Assembly: GCA_963930655.1 (NCBI GenBank)
Contig: OZ005609.1
Coordinates: forward strand, 11,328,501 to 11,392,500
Source: Myrica gale
Lineage: Eukaryota > Streptophyta > Magnoliopsida > Fagales > Myricaceae
Length of the DNA stretch: 64,000 nt
Direction of reading: 5' to 3'
Shown piece by piece: positions 1-12,625 of this stretch; position 1 is the first letter of the stretch; every line of letters begins with the position of its first letter. The notes beneath the pieces are model-generated. The model did not search any database and was not told where the DNA came from. It was given only the letters and a program-made list of their open reading frames with translations. A program made the position numbers and the translations under genes.

Positions 1-249
1 AGTTCAAACCAAATAACCTGGACTAAGTACTATCAAATCTGGATCAAGTACTATCAAACGCAGACCATCACTACCACTACTTGATATGGTAAAGAATCTG
101 ACATTTTGGATCCAGAGTGGCATATACCAAATATCTTCCATCTGTAGCAGAAGCATGTAAAAACTATAACTAAATGACAAACAAAATACAAGTTCCAAAT
201 TATGACAGATTTTCTCAGATGCCATCAATTTGTTCTATAAGGTAAATAC

Positions 250-3200
250 CTTCTCTTTCTGTTTGTAAACAGCATCAATCTTCTTCATATACTCCTCCGT
301 CAATTTCTGCATAGGAGACCAAAACCTAAGCAAAAGATACTAACAGACAAGTATTTTTCGAAGCAATGACAAAGGAAAAAATTTCTTGCCTATTCGTAAA
401 TATAGTCAAAAGATGAGTATGACCCTTCCATTACATTTCATACTTATATTGTGTCCCTCAATGAACGATAATCTTCTCAGTTACCAATAACATTTCTTAC
501 CACCACTATATGACTGATAATTGATAATCTTAAGAGAAGTTTTCTATACACATCGTTCTACCTATTGCTGACTTAATACTTTAAGGTTGTGGGCTCAGAA
601 TTAAGAATATACACGGACATAGGACTCTAAAATTCTAGACGTACAAAACAAATAGAAAGACATTATGTTACTTAACATCTGTTTTCTGACTCGCCGTGTA
701 CAATAATTTAAAACAAAGACATTTGAATTTGATAGTATAAAGTAGACTGTTATACTCCCGAATCCCTTTTGACTTTAACATGTCACATAATTAATATCAT
801 TAGCATCACAAAAATTTAGAACCAAATAAAAAAACACCTGCCGTATAGCCATTGCCTTTTTCAGGGTGAGAGAAAGATTGGAATCTGAAACACCGTTCAG
901 GAACCAAAAATCTATCTTCACCTAGAATTGTACTGGCTAGCCATAGGAACATACTCATTATCTCAATATTTTACTACCTTGGCTATATTTATTGCCACAA
1001 TACTACAAATAGTTTCATTTTTCCCGTTGTTGCATAATGGGAATCGTGTCCCACAATCTAATTCAATCTATGATGGCTGCATGACCTGGGCATGATATTA
1101 ACATATGATAGACCCCACAGCCCTCAGACAGTACTTATGAAAATTATAAATACGCTTTAAATGCTATATTTAGTATACTTCTATTGGTTTTGAGAAACAA
1201 ATTTACCCTCTTCTGACATGAGACACAGGTATCTAATTTCTTTTCTTCCTCATTTATTGAATTGTAGAACTAGGAACCACATCGCTCAGAAGATTAACCA
1301 ACTAGTGACGACCAGACAATTATCAGTAAGCTGGTTCCACAATCACCAAGCAAGCTCGAGAGATAAACCCAAATTTCCACCATCTCATTCCCATATCCAA
1401 AAGGATCCAGATTATGGAGTAGTCATATTGATCAAGTTACCTGCAAATCACTTGACAAGTTCTTCACAATGTCCTCAGAGAGCTTTTTCTCCTGCATGAA
1501 AAGTAAAGGTCTTTGGACAAAGAGACAGTAGGGTTGGACTTAAAGAAGTATTTACTGGGGTAGAAAGAAAGGCAGCAAGGGGTCTAGAGATTCAAACCTT
1601 CTCCAGTTTTTCACAGGCTTTTAAAGCATCTCTTCTTATATTCCTCAATGCCACCTATGAAAAGTTTAGGGAAAGGGAGAATTCAAGAGATCAACGTTAT
1701 TACCTTAATCCAGCCTATTTACTAATCACCAAAAAAGTTACTATAGAAATGCCCTTCTAGTGCATGTATTTACGCAATACAGATTGCCATGACTAAACCA
1801 CACCAAGACTGACTTTCCACATGTTCCAAGAAAGTTCAAGCAATTGATGTCTGAGATTCCCACCCGACATTTCTAAGGAGGAGGATGAAGGAGAAAGCAT
1901 TTGCAAGATATAGCCATTTCTTGATATCTGGTTCAGTCAGCCTACCATTTTTTTTTTTGTAAGCACAGTCAGCCCACCATTTACATATTCACCCAAGGCC
2001 GATGAAGTTGCACAAAAAAATTTGTACTAATGAATTACTAGGAGCAGGTAGTAATCTAAGAGATGGTGCCATTGTACCTTCCCTTCTTCAGCCTGTTTTG
2101 CTACAACTTTTAATAATTCCTGCAATGGTAGAAATATAGAGGAATGATAACGAAATTCCTTGTTGCCATGAATAATGAGTTCCACTGTTAGTGTAAATAT
2201 TCAGAAACCAGTAAAACCCAAATCCAAAAGAGTAACACAAGTTAGCTGAATTTCGGTGTCAATCATAACTTGACACAAGTCTTGCCAAGATTATTAAGCA
2301 TTCTCTCTATCATGTTCATAGACAATATTTGAAACCCAGGATACCAAGAATACTCTCATTCTTTCTTCTTCTTCTTTTTTGATAAGTAAGTCAATCTCAT
2401 TAGAAAAAGTAAAAACAGTACAAAAGACTACACCGGAATCGCTAATCAAAACAAGCAATGAAACTAAGGAAATCAACAAAATGAATGGAAGGACACCCAA
2501 GCACCGAATTAACCCAAAAGAAAAGGGTAGACAACAAAACACCTTGCAACCTATGCAAAGACAAAGAACAATCTTCGAAACATCTACTGTTACGCTCCCT
2601 CCAAAGGCACCACCAAATACAATGTGATATCATTCTCCAAATAGCTTTAGCGAGAGGATTGGACAACCTCCTCTTCCAACACCACAACACATCCACTAGT
2701 TTATTTGGCATAACCCATTGAAAATTCACAATACTGAGCAAATTAGACCACAGCCCACGCTCAACAGAACAATGCAGACATGGTCTACAGATTCCCCATC
2801 ACGACATAATAAGCACCAATCAGCAATACTCAAAACCCCTTCTACAAAGATTATCAATAGTTAAATTCCTACCAAGCGAGGCAGATTCCCCATCACAACG
2901 ACATAATAAGCACCAATCAGCAATCCTCAAACCCCTTTTACAGAGATTATCAATAGTTAAATTCCTACTAATCTAGGCCTCCCACACAAAGAAAGAGACC
3001 TTCAACGGACACAAAGACCTCCAAACACCCCTCTAAGGGAAAGGCAAACCAGCCCCACACTCAAGCAAACCATACATCGACTTCACCAAAAACACCCCAT
3101 CCATAGTATCCGTCCACTCCATCTCATCCACCTCCCCTCTCTTAAAAACCTTCCTATACAGCAAGGCGAAAAAAGGAAGAAAAATCTTCTGACTCTCAAT

Positions 3201-6200
3201 CATTGGCAACACTAGAGAAAGGAACGTTCCACACCACCTGATCAACACCTTCCACCACCAAACCCTCCACCACCGTAGCTTCTTAACATTGAGACAGAGA
3301 AAATAAGAGAGTGAGACTTAAAGGCTTGTCTCCACACCATCTATCATGCCAGAAGCTCACTCTAACACTATCACCCACCCTAAACCGAATATGCTTGCTG
3401 AAGACACCCCAACCTTTACTAATTTACAACCTCTCGCTGAACAACCATATTTGTCAGCAATCACCATCCTCCGCAGTCTATCTCTTTCCTTAGCAAATCT
3501 CCAAAGCCATTTACACAATAAATCCATGTTGAACAATTTAATACTACGAAGGCTCAACCCCCCAACCTTCAAAGGAGAACACACTTTATTCCACTTCACA
3601 AGATGAAATTTATGATCACTACCATCACTTCCTCAAACGAAATCTCTTTGGATTTTCTCCATCCTATTCACCACCCCACCGGAATAGGGAACAAAGAAAG
3701 GAAATAAGTTGGGAGACTCGGAAGTGTAAATTTAATGAGTTAACCTTCCATCTTTAGAAAGGTACATACGCTTCCTACTCGTCAACCTCCGCTCCATCCT
3801 TTCTAGGATCTCATCCCAAATATGAACATTTTTTAAAGTAGAACCCAAAGTAAGTCTGAGGTACTTCAAAGGCAAACAAGACACAGTGCACACCCCAAAA
3901 TACCAACCAACTCCCAAATATTCTCCACTCCCCCAATGGAGATAACCTCATATTTGGATAAATTTATCTTCAAGCCAGACACCGCCTCGAAACATAGAAG
4001 AAGGCATCTAAGATTCTAGAACTGATCCACATTCGCCCCACACAACACAAGAGTATCATCCGCAAAGAGAAAATCCAAAATAGAAGCCCAACACCCGGAC
4101 CCTAACCAACCTTAAAAACCATGTATCCCATCAGATGTGACCACCTTCCCCATCATACGACTAAAAGTCTTCATCACAATAACGAACAAAACGGGAGAAA
4201 GTGGGTCACCTTGGCGCAACCCACGGGAACTACTAAAAAAACCTTCAAGAGACCCATTAACCAGCACCGAAAATTTCACCGTTGAAATGCAAAAGAATAT
4301 CCACCTACACCATCTCTGACCAAAGCCGCACCTCCTGAGAAGATACAATAAGAAATTCCAATTCACGTGGTCATAAGCTTTTTGGACATCCAACTTACAA
4401 AGCATTCCCGGTTTGCTCGCCCTCAACCTCGAGTCAATACATTCATTAGCCACAAGAACAGCATCCAGAATTTGCCTCCATCTCAAAAGCATTTTGAGAA
4501 GGAGAAATAATCTTACCAACCAGGAATTTCGATCTATTCGCTAAGACCTTGGCTAAGATCTTATACACACCTCCCACAAGACTAATTGGTCAAAAATCCT
4601 TAAGATCAACTGCATCCGGTTTCTTAGGGATAAGGACAATAAAGGAAGCATTCAAGCTTCTCACAAACTTCCCTTCCCTAGCAAATTAATTGAACATTAG
4701 CAAAACATCCTTCTTCACCACATCCTAACAAGATTGAAAAAATGCGAGAGAAAACCCATCCGGACCCATAGCCTTATCCCCATTGAGACTTCTCACCACA
4801 CCTACCACCTCCTCAGCCTCAAAAGGCCTCTCGATCCACTCCGCTTCCTCCCCTGAAGGATGCCAAACAAATGGCTCGTTATACAACGAAGAGTAATAAT
4901 AAATGATTGCATCAGATATCAACAATGGGTCCTCCACAACTTCTCCATCAACCTCCAAACTAGATATCGAATTAGTTCTCCTATTAGAGTTAACAACTCT
5001 ATAGAAGAACTTAGTGCAACGATCCCCCTCCTTAAGCCAAAGAGCCCTAGACTTCTACCTCCATCTCAATCAACCGGTCTAACTCCCTATAGATAAACAA
5101 CTTCCTCTCCTTACCCTCCTCATTTAGATTACTCCCCTCATCTAAACCATCACGAGAAGAAAGCTCCTACAACAGCGTCGATTTGCAAAAGTTTAAGTCT
5201 CCAGAGACATCCCTATTCCAAACTTTGAGATCTTTCTTCAAAGCTTTCAACTTCAAAGTGAGCACAAAACTAGAAGACCCGCTAAAATCATAGCTCTACC
5301 ACCACTCTCTAACCTTCTCCACAATCCCATCCACTTTGAGGCACATATTCTCAAAGTAGATAATTAAAACGCCCATAAAAAACCAACCTAAAATCCTAAT
5401 CAGACCTGACCAGAAGACTATCTAAACCATATCACATCACAAACAAGTACTAAACCAAGTTTCAGAAGCTCTGAACCCTAAAATCAGCACACTAAACTAG
5501 GAGTTACACAATCAAAACTAAACAATTGACATGGAGTAGTGAAGCTCATGTCGTGACCATGGACAGAAAATCTACATGCAACCTAATCTTGTTCTCTTCA
5601 GAGCCTGATACTAGTATTATAGGGTGCATTAGAGAGAGAGGGAGAGAGACGAAGAGATCATTAAATGAGAAATGTAGGTGACACAGAAAGGATGTGGTCT
5701 GAGGAGAAACACAAAAAAGAGTGAATTGACTGCAGTCTTGGACTCAACATGCAGGAAAAACCATTGGTTATATTTCAGCCGAGACTCCTAACCCTAAACA
5801 CAGACAATATACTTATGGCACAGGAAAACATACAATTACTTTCATGTCACTATATATACTACATGAACATCAGTAAAAAGAAGTAATTAAAAGTGGAGAG
5901 TTCAAAAGTCACTGAGAATTTAGTGCTTACGTGTAAAAAGATCAAACACAAACGATTATACCTTCTTCCTTTCAGACGTAAGTTGAGGGAGTGTCAATCT
6001 TATCACCTCTCCATCGTTATTCGGAGTCATACCAAGATCAGAGCCCACCATGGCCTTCTCTATAGCCTTTAAACTGACAAACATGACACAAAAAGTAAAA
6101 GAGATCGTCAAATACCAAAAGTATATTAAAGATTTCAAAGGCCAGTCCTGCAAGTGAAATTCAAGTCCTATAGCGAAAACAACAGAAAAGTGAAGTCCCC

Positions 6201-9200
6201 TTTGGTGCTCCAAAAATCAGGGAAGACTCACAGACAAATATATTTATTTTCTAGTTTAGCAAAAAATAAGTTGTAGCGGTCCTAGATTATATCATATCCT
6301 TCAGTTATCAGAGTACCTGGATTTGTCATAAGGCTGAACCAAGAGAGAGCTTGCATCAGGAGTACTGATTTGAGCTACACTCTTCAAACTAACTGGACTT
6401 CCATAGTATTCCACCTACAAAGCCATGGGGTTAAAGCGAATCAAAAAGAGAATTAGAGAGGCTAATAGCTTAGCCAAATTTCTGAACTGATAATTACTTC
6501 TGCAACAAGTGTTGCAATAGCCCACCTGTTCTCTAGAACTACACATGAAAACCTTCAGTTTTTTAATAGAAAATGGCTTAATGAATATTCCATTTAGTCC
6601 CTGAGGTTTAACCTTTTTCCCAATTTAGTCTCCAAGGTTCAATTTGTTCCACACTAGTCCCTGGGCTCTTTCACGTTTTGCATCTAGTCCATCCGTCATG
6701 TCAGGCTCAGAGCTTTAACGGGAAATTCGAACGTGGCCAACGGAAGCCACCTCATGTGATGAAATAGCAACACGTGTCCCCCCTCCAATTATTTTCCATT
6801 TTCCACAAAACCACAAAAAAAGCAACGTTCAAATAGGGTTTAGTGCCTACCCTTCGGTGCAGTGAACCCATGACTGCTACAATGGACTAACCCAATCTGC
6901 TCAACAAGCTTAGCCAAATTCAAATGCTTGCTACACCAAGAGCAAAGGCGGATGGAAATGGAGAGCCGGCGAGACTTGAGTCGACTCTGCGTTCAAAAAG
7001 ATTTTTTGGAGCAAGAATGCAGGCAACTGGAAATGGAAGGACGCCAAGATTATCCATTGCCCAAGCTTGAAATGGCCAAGGCTTGATAATCGGAAAAATG
7101 CAATCGTTATAAAGTGGCTCTGAACAATTCAGATTGTGTTGACCGTATAAGGAAGAAGAAAGTAAAGAAATAAGACTTGGCATATTCTACTGAGCTTCCT
7201 TTACCGCAGACTAAAGAAAGATAGGATAAATTACTTCCTTTTCTTTAAGCCTTTATGAAGAGTTAGCTGAGGTAATCCGAGAAGTCCCGATCCAATAGGG
7301 ATTCTAAAGATTAGAAAGACTATCCTTTTTTTACACGGTTAGAATCATCCTATCCTTGCTTCGGCATCCTATTAGTCGGCCCAAGTAGCGGGGTGTGTCG
7401 ACCACGAGGGAAGCGGCGACGACATGGTACTCGTATAGGAAGGATTCGTGTTCAACCACAAGGGAAGCACTGACGACGTCGTCAACGAAGAGGTCGCCGA
7501 CCAGAGAGAGGATTGGATCCGGATCGGGTACAAAAACATCAGGAAGTATCAGAGCCATTCTGTTATTCAAGGACTAGACGGCGCAGAGCTTCGGCTGCAG
7601 AACGTACTTCTCAGCAAAAGTCTCCAATATGTGATCGTAAGGACCCTGAGCGGCCTTGTTCGGGGAAGCAACCCATTGACTTTTCCCGTCCGTGCAATCG
7701 GAAAGTTCGGCGGCTCTTTTGCTGCTGTTGCTTGAAAATGGAAAATAATGTGGGAAAAGACGCTATAAATATTCTGAGATAAGCTATACTCACGTCGCTT
7801 TTTCATCGCACCTGAGGTGACTTCCGTCTGCCACGTTCGAATTTCCCTTTAAAGCACTAGGTCTGGCTTGATGGAAGAACTGGATGCAAAACGTAAAAGA
7901 GCCCAGGAACTAATGTGGAACGAATTGAACCTTGGGGACCAAATTAGAAAAAGGTTAAACCCCAGGGGACCAACAGGAATATTAAGCCTTAGAAAATTGC
8001 CAAGCAGACAATGTTACTATTATTATGCAATACATTAAGTGGCTCCCATACACATTTCACTTCAATGCTCCCCTTGATTTACCACTTGCAACAAAAATTA
8101 CACATAGAAGAATAGCCCTATGTTGTCTTATTGGGTTATGGTTCATATACGCTATTTCTGATGGCATTCATGGTATATCAATTAGAATTAAGGGAGTAAA
8201 TCTTGATACCATCCATTCTCTGTACCAGCATGAAAATGAGTGTCAAACAATTACACTTCGTACCCATGGATTTTGCGACGTCGTACTTGTATAGTGGCTG
8301 GATATCTTTCAAAAGTAGATTTAGAAAACATCTTCACAAAGAAGTAATAAAACCTGCCAATAGACTCAATACCTCAATTTTATCTAGCATTGCTGGGTTT
8401 GCTCTCCCTGTCCTTACGGAATTGAAATTTTGTCGAACTGTCTCAACAGTCTTTTCCATCCTTCCTTTCTGAAAACAACCAGCCACATCAACCATACACT
8501 CCCCTTCGTATGTTACCAAATCTATTGATTGGAATCTCATAACCCAACTGCATATTAAATCTCATAATCAACTGTCCAAGACACACTTACAGCATCTTTC
8601 GCAATCACAGATTTCTCTGCTTCAATTTCTTCAATAGTTGCAGCCCTCACAACTCCCCTTCTGGAAAAAAAAAAACACAACACAACGCAACATAAATTGG
8701 TCACCAAATAACACAGACCAATTGCATTGACCAGAACAGCAATCCTATGCGTCCCAGCTCACCATCTTAAATATGTCCATTATTTCAAAACCAAACTACT
8801 CGCAAAACGGAATAGCCACATTTATAACGATTGGGCATCACGCTACGAAGTCATTCAGTATGATCACTAAATAACAAACAAATAAAGCGCGAGTGATAGA
8901 AGCATGATTGTAGGAAAAATGAGGAATCGAACTTTTGCCAATAAACTTGCCTCCTTTGCAGAAACTGCCTCACAGCGATTGGCCTCCCAGAAAATCCGAC
9001 CGTACCACTTTGAAGTCTCACATAATTTGCTGCAGAGCCCCATGAATACAGACAAACCCTGATCGACTGACATTTCACACAATCCGTTCCTACATTATAC
9101 GAATCTGGCAAAATGCTCAATCACATAAGTTATAACACTCTAAAAAACAAAAAAACAAAACCTAATACTCATCAAGCAGAAACGAAGCTACAACCCAGAA

Positions 9201-9350
9201 TTCAAAAGGTTACTGCGGCAGTCAGCTACAAAAATGTTGGAGACAATGTTAAAGGTTCGAGGGTTACGTACCTCGAACAAAGAAGAGGGTTTTAGAAGGG
9301 TTTGGCTGGGGTTGGAGGATGGACCGCACAGGGAAGGTCGGCGTCGCCAT
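250..9350 (-). CDS. RRF: Chloroplast ribosome recycling factor (nuclear gene, 10 exons seen, last exon off window)
   Basis: Coding exons, in transcript order: 9350-9272, 9089-8951, 8660-8591, 8468-8373, 6414-6317, 6073-5962, 2119-2078, 1654-1598, 1491-1441, 306-250. They total 801 nt (267 codons) and phase is kept at every junction. The product frees ribosomes from mRNA after termination, working with EF-G in the plastid. Residues 1 to about 78 look like a transit peptide (basic, Ser/Arg-rich, few acidic residues). The mature part begins near [15 protein letters not shown]. Family blocks seen are [43 protein letters not shown] and [10 protein letters not shown]. The start is the first ATG of exon 1; the next exon has no better candidate. 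Arabidopsis RRF is about 275 residues, so only some five C-terminal residues are missing and a tiny last exon probably lies left of the window. If exon 10 instead read through its donor, it would stop after four codons. Introns 4 and 6 are swollen by transposons. Confidence 0.95.
2360..5390 (-). mobile_element. LINE (L1-type) remnant in RRF intron 6
   Basis: This is a broken non-LTR retrotransposon ORF2 on the same strand as RRF. Going 5' to 3' (high to low coordinates) one can read the region before the RT (about 4725-5350), the RT core with [15 protein letters not shown] and [15 protein letters not shown] (4112-4519), the catalytic FADD box near 4050, the LPLKYL block (about 3850), the [16 protein letters not shown] block (3357-3599) and the C-terminal zf-RVT-like part (2442-2741). 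Stops and frame changes are numerous, so it is dead. The 5' end, with endonuclease and ORF1, is missing; 5' truncation is typical of LINE insertion. The 3' end has a degenerate A/GAA-rich tail near 2360-2380. I did not find a target-site duplication. Intron splicing around it seems unharmed, as the flanking exons are intact. Confidence 0.88.
2788..2972. repeat. ~94 bp tandem duplication inside the LINE
   Basis: Two adjacent copies, 2788-2881 and 2882-2972, share runs such as ACATAATAAGCACCAATCAG and TTATCAATAGTTAAATTCCT with a few differences. The duplication arose after, or as part of, the decay of the LINE. Confidence 0.8.
6575..7988. mobile_element. Mutator-like element (MULE, non-autonomous) in RRF intron 4
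   Basis: Terminal inverted repeats of roughly 190 bp bound the element. The left end starts GGCTTAATGAATATTCC and the right end, read inward, starts GGCTTAATATTCCTGTTGG; both then carry GGTTTAACCTTTTTC and GGGAAATTCGAACGTGGC. It is flanked by a 9 bp direct repeat with one mismatch (ATAGAAAAT at 6566-6574, TTAGAAAAT at 7989-7997), as expected for Mutator. The interior (about 6790-7780) encodes no transposase that I can recognise. Its middle (about 7380-7735) is richer in GC than its surroundings, which suggests captured host DNA (Pack-MULE), but I could not name a source gene. Confidence 0.85.
8661..8950 (-). other. GC-AG intron of RRF (intron 2)
   Basis: The donor after exon 2 reads GCAAGT rather than GTAAGT. 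The acceptor is a T-run followed by CCAG. Only this cut joins exon 2 (phase 2) to exon 3 in frame and gives [14 protein letters not shown], as expected for the end of the transit peptide. GC-AG introns are a known minor class handled by the major spliceosome. I saw no in-frame GT donor near this point. Confidence 0.75.
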
Positions 9351-9937
9351 GAAGGCTCAGACTTTAGCGAAGCTTTTTGGTTGAAGTCACTGAGTGTGTT
9401 TGTGGGGACAGTTAGAAATATAAAGTAAGATTTAACGAGCCGCTGTCAAGAACGGGGGAAGACGAAGAAGGAGCGCGGGTTCTGGTCCTGTGGATAAGTT
9501 TAGATTTCTCGAGCAAGAGACCCCGGACCACACGTGCGGAAATGCGGTGACCTTTTACACGAAAATTGAATTAGTACTCTTGATAATAAAAATATAAAAT
9601 TAGTTTGTACGGTTATATTTTAAGTATAATTGATTCTTTATCAGACTCTAATTTTGTGATTTTGTGAAATCAAGGGACTAATTTTATAATTTTATTATCT
9701 TGAATATTTATCTTGTTCCTATTGGACTTTTAACTGGTACTGTAATAGTAAAGTTAATAGAAGAAAATTTTTACCACAGATTAAAAAGAATGTTAAGAAA
9801 AAAAAACATAAGAGACCTATGTGTCTCATTACTGTCTTGGGAGCCTATGAGATTTGTCCTGATCTAAAGTGGCATCTGAGAAGATACAACCATAATCTCC
9901 TTTCTTATTTTTTTTTTTTAAAAAAAACATAACCTAC
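9351..9937. promoter_or_regulatory. RRF 5' flank: leader and promoter region
   Basis: This is the stretch upstream of the RRF start codon on the minus strand, where leader and promoter must lie. I see no confident TATA box. A small MITE-like inverted repeat sits inside at 9582-9699. The part from about 9750 to 9937 is A/T-rich filler up to the neighbouring LTR element. Confidence 0.35.
9582..9699. repeat. Small MITE-like inverted repeat
   Basis: The arms GATAATAAAAATATAAAATT and its near-reverse AATTTTATAATTTTATTATC face each other across about 75 bases. A related structure lies at 17315-17436, so this is probably a dispersed short MITE family. No clear target duplication. Confidence 0.45.
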
Positions 9938-10770
9938 CATCGAGCCACATGTTTTATTACCCCAGTTGCTTGGCTCTAACAACCTTGATGTAATAATCTA
10001 ATCGTCTCCGCTTAGACACGCTCCGTGCGGCATTTATTTCAAACCTCTGAGATTCTTCGTATGGATTCTTCACGAACAAACCTTGTTCTTCAGCACACCT
10101 TCAACACTATGAAGGTTCTACAACATTGATGATTGAAAATCGAGAAATACTGATTAAGATGAAGCCATGAAACTTCTGGTGTTTTTCTCTAAGAAAAGGA
10201 GGCACAAGTATACTCAATAATAGCCTTGATTGTATTTTTGGTCGTCCTTCATGAACCCTTGTAGGGTTTCACCATTTTTCACAAGGAAAGTCTAGAAAAC
10301 AAGGAGTTTCTGAAATTCGTTAGAATTTGCTCGAGTGTGGGTCGAGCATCAGTCAAATATGAAGTCTTTGTCAGAATTCTTCATGATTCACTCGAGCGTG
10401 GGGTCGAGCGTCAGTCAAACGTGAAGTCTCTGTCAGAATTCTTCATGGTTCACTCGAGCGTCAGTCAAACGTGAAGTCTCTATCTGAATTCTTCATGGTT
10501 CGCTCGAGCGTGGGGTCGAGCGTCAGTCAAACGTCAAGTCTCTATCTGAATTCTTTATGATTCGCTCGAGCGTGGGGTCGAGCGTCAGTCAAACGTCAAG
10601 TCTCTATCTGAATTCTTCATGATTAGCTCGAGTATGGGTCAAGCGTCAGTCAAACGTAAAGTGTTTGTTTGAATTCTTCATACCTCGTTCAAGCCATAAT
10701 CGAATAACAGACTAACTCGATAAATACATATTTTGATACGAAATTTGGCCAATACGAAAATGCACTTACA
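9938..10770 (-). repeat. 3' LTR of the old Copia-type element
   Basis: It is recognised by similarity to 14020-14596 and by the polypurine stretch directly preceding it on the minus strand (10771 onward). The left boundary is where the similarity fades, about 9938, so it is shorter on its outer side than its partner. Confidence 0.7.
10328..10690. repeat. ~62 bp tandem repeat array in the 3' LTR
   Basis: About six units, each of the form GCTCGAGCGTGGGGTCGAGC followed by GTCAGTCAAACGT, AAGTCTCT and GAATTCTTCATG. The units differ by point changes and one unit is shorter. The partner LTR has about two units, so copy number changed after insertion. Confidence 0.85.
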
Positions 10771-11816
10771 AACTCCTCCTTTGGCAATTTCATGACAAAA
10801 CCAACAAGATAACAAAAACAAAACAAAAAATATTTGATAATCACCAGAGCGATGATCTTTTTACAAGGAAGTACCACCTGTGAACTAAAAGACGTGTTCA
10901 AGAGTCTTTGAATATGTTACCTGAAAACACAATCTCAAAAACTAAGTGAAAGCATATAAAACAAATACGTATATAGAATTGATGTTAGACCAATAGCAAA
11001 TGAACTACAATAACAAGGCATTTATTCCCCTTAATCTATTTCTCTCACTCAACTAGTTATTCATCACAAATCTTCTCCCCCTTTTTGTCACAAATGGACA
11101 GAGGAAAACAAAATGCATGAAAATAAGAATTAAGCAACATAAGAACTTAAGATCACAAATATGATAAAATATAGGCATAACAAAAGTACAATCACCAAAA
11201 CCGTCAACAACGCACAAAGGAAGAGGCAAATAAAAAAGCAACACGTAATATTATAATGAGATAATGAAAAATAATTTTAAAAAATAAAGGATCAAATGCC
11301 AAAGATTAGCACAAAAATCATGAAACTAAGAGGTACAAACAAAATTCTCAATAGCATGAAAAATCAATACAAGCTCATTGCATGATCATGAAAAATAATA
11401 TTCATTGATTGTATGTCACATGTCTTTAAACGGTTTGAAAATCAATAATTAAACAATGTGAATTGCATACGTGTGTGAAATACCGAAATACAATTAGAGA
11501 GGCTTCAGACCTTAATTTTGTTAGGGAGATCAAAGCTAGCCAAATGAAATCATCAATCAAAAGAGATATATATCACACTATATGAAAGTCAAACTCAATG
11601 CCATTAGTACCTGAAAATGTAACTTTGTTGCTTGATTTTTCTCCGCTAGGGTATTTTTCTTTTTTTTTATTGCTTTTCTTTTCTTTACTGGAATTGTAAT
11701 TACTTCTTTTGAAGTAGAGATATTCTCATAGAGCATTTGAGTCTAAGAGGAGCAATGAATAAGGTCATCTAGTCAAAGGTCAATTCAAACTTATTAACAT
11801 GATCTCTTTCACTTAT

Positions 11817-12625
11817 GGTTACAGACTCATAACTCACACATGCGGTCAAGCCTCATTTAACCATATTCAGTGTGCACTGTGATTGAGAATGACAAATATA
11901 CAGACCCATAGCATGTGGTCAAGCTTTTTGGAACTACTAGAGAATTGCTGAAGTTGAGCTTTGGATTTCTCTAGTTCACACCCTAGTTCTTCTACCTTAG
12001 CTTAAATCGCCACATTTTTCACCTTCAAATCATCAACCAACTTAATGTACTCTTCAAGCTCGGCATTGAGGTTCTCCCTTTCAAGTTGAGCCTCATGAAG
12101 TTCTTTAAGGTCTTTTTGTTTACATTGTACAGTTTTAGACTTTCCCTAAAAATCTCGTCAGACACCTCTTACATGATTTCTCCAGCATCACATTCATCCT
12201 GGAAATTATAACTATCAAGTTGTGGTTACAGACCCATAACTCACACATGCGGTCAAGCCTCATTTAACCATATTCAGTGTGTACTGTGATTGAGAATGAC
12301 AAATATACAGACCCATAGCATGTGGTCAAGCTTTTTGGAACTACTAGAGAATTGCTGAAGTTGAGCTTTGGATTTCTCTAGTTCACACCCTAGTTCTTCT
12401 ACTTTAGCTTAAATCGCCACATTTTTCACCTTCAAATCATCAACCAACTTTATGTACTCTTCAAGCTCGGCACTGAGGTTCTCCCTTTCAAGTTGAGCCT
12501 CATGAAGTTCTTTAAGGTCTTTTTGTTTACTTTGTACAGTTTCAGACTTTCCCTAAAAATCTTCTCAGACACCTCTTACATGATTTCTCCAGCATCACAT
12601 TCAACCTGGAAATCATAACTATCAG
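11817..12625. repeat. Direct duplication, 407 bp period
   Basis: Two copies, 11817-12216 and 12224-12625, are nearly identical. Both contain CATGCGGTCAAGCCTCATTT and CAAGCTTTTTGGAACTACTA. It lies within the internal part of the old LTR element. Confidence 0.9.

Noticed and set aside
234-250. Possible last RRF exon starting at about 233 with AACAAATTGATGGC
   Set aside because: The intron would be only about 16 bases, far too short to splice, and the peptide does not match the family C-terminus.
3346-3606. Plus-strand open frames across the LINE
   Set aside because: They are antisense shadows of the minus-strand ORF2 remnant, which carries the recognisable RT motifs.
10328-10690. CRISPR-like spaced repeats
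   Set aside because: The units are contiguous ~62 bp tandem repeats without unique spacers, in a plant LTR.
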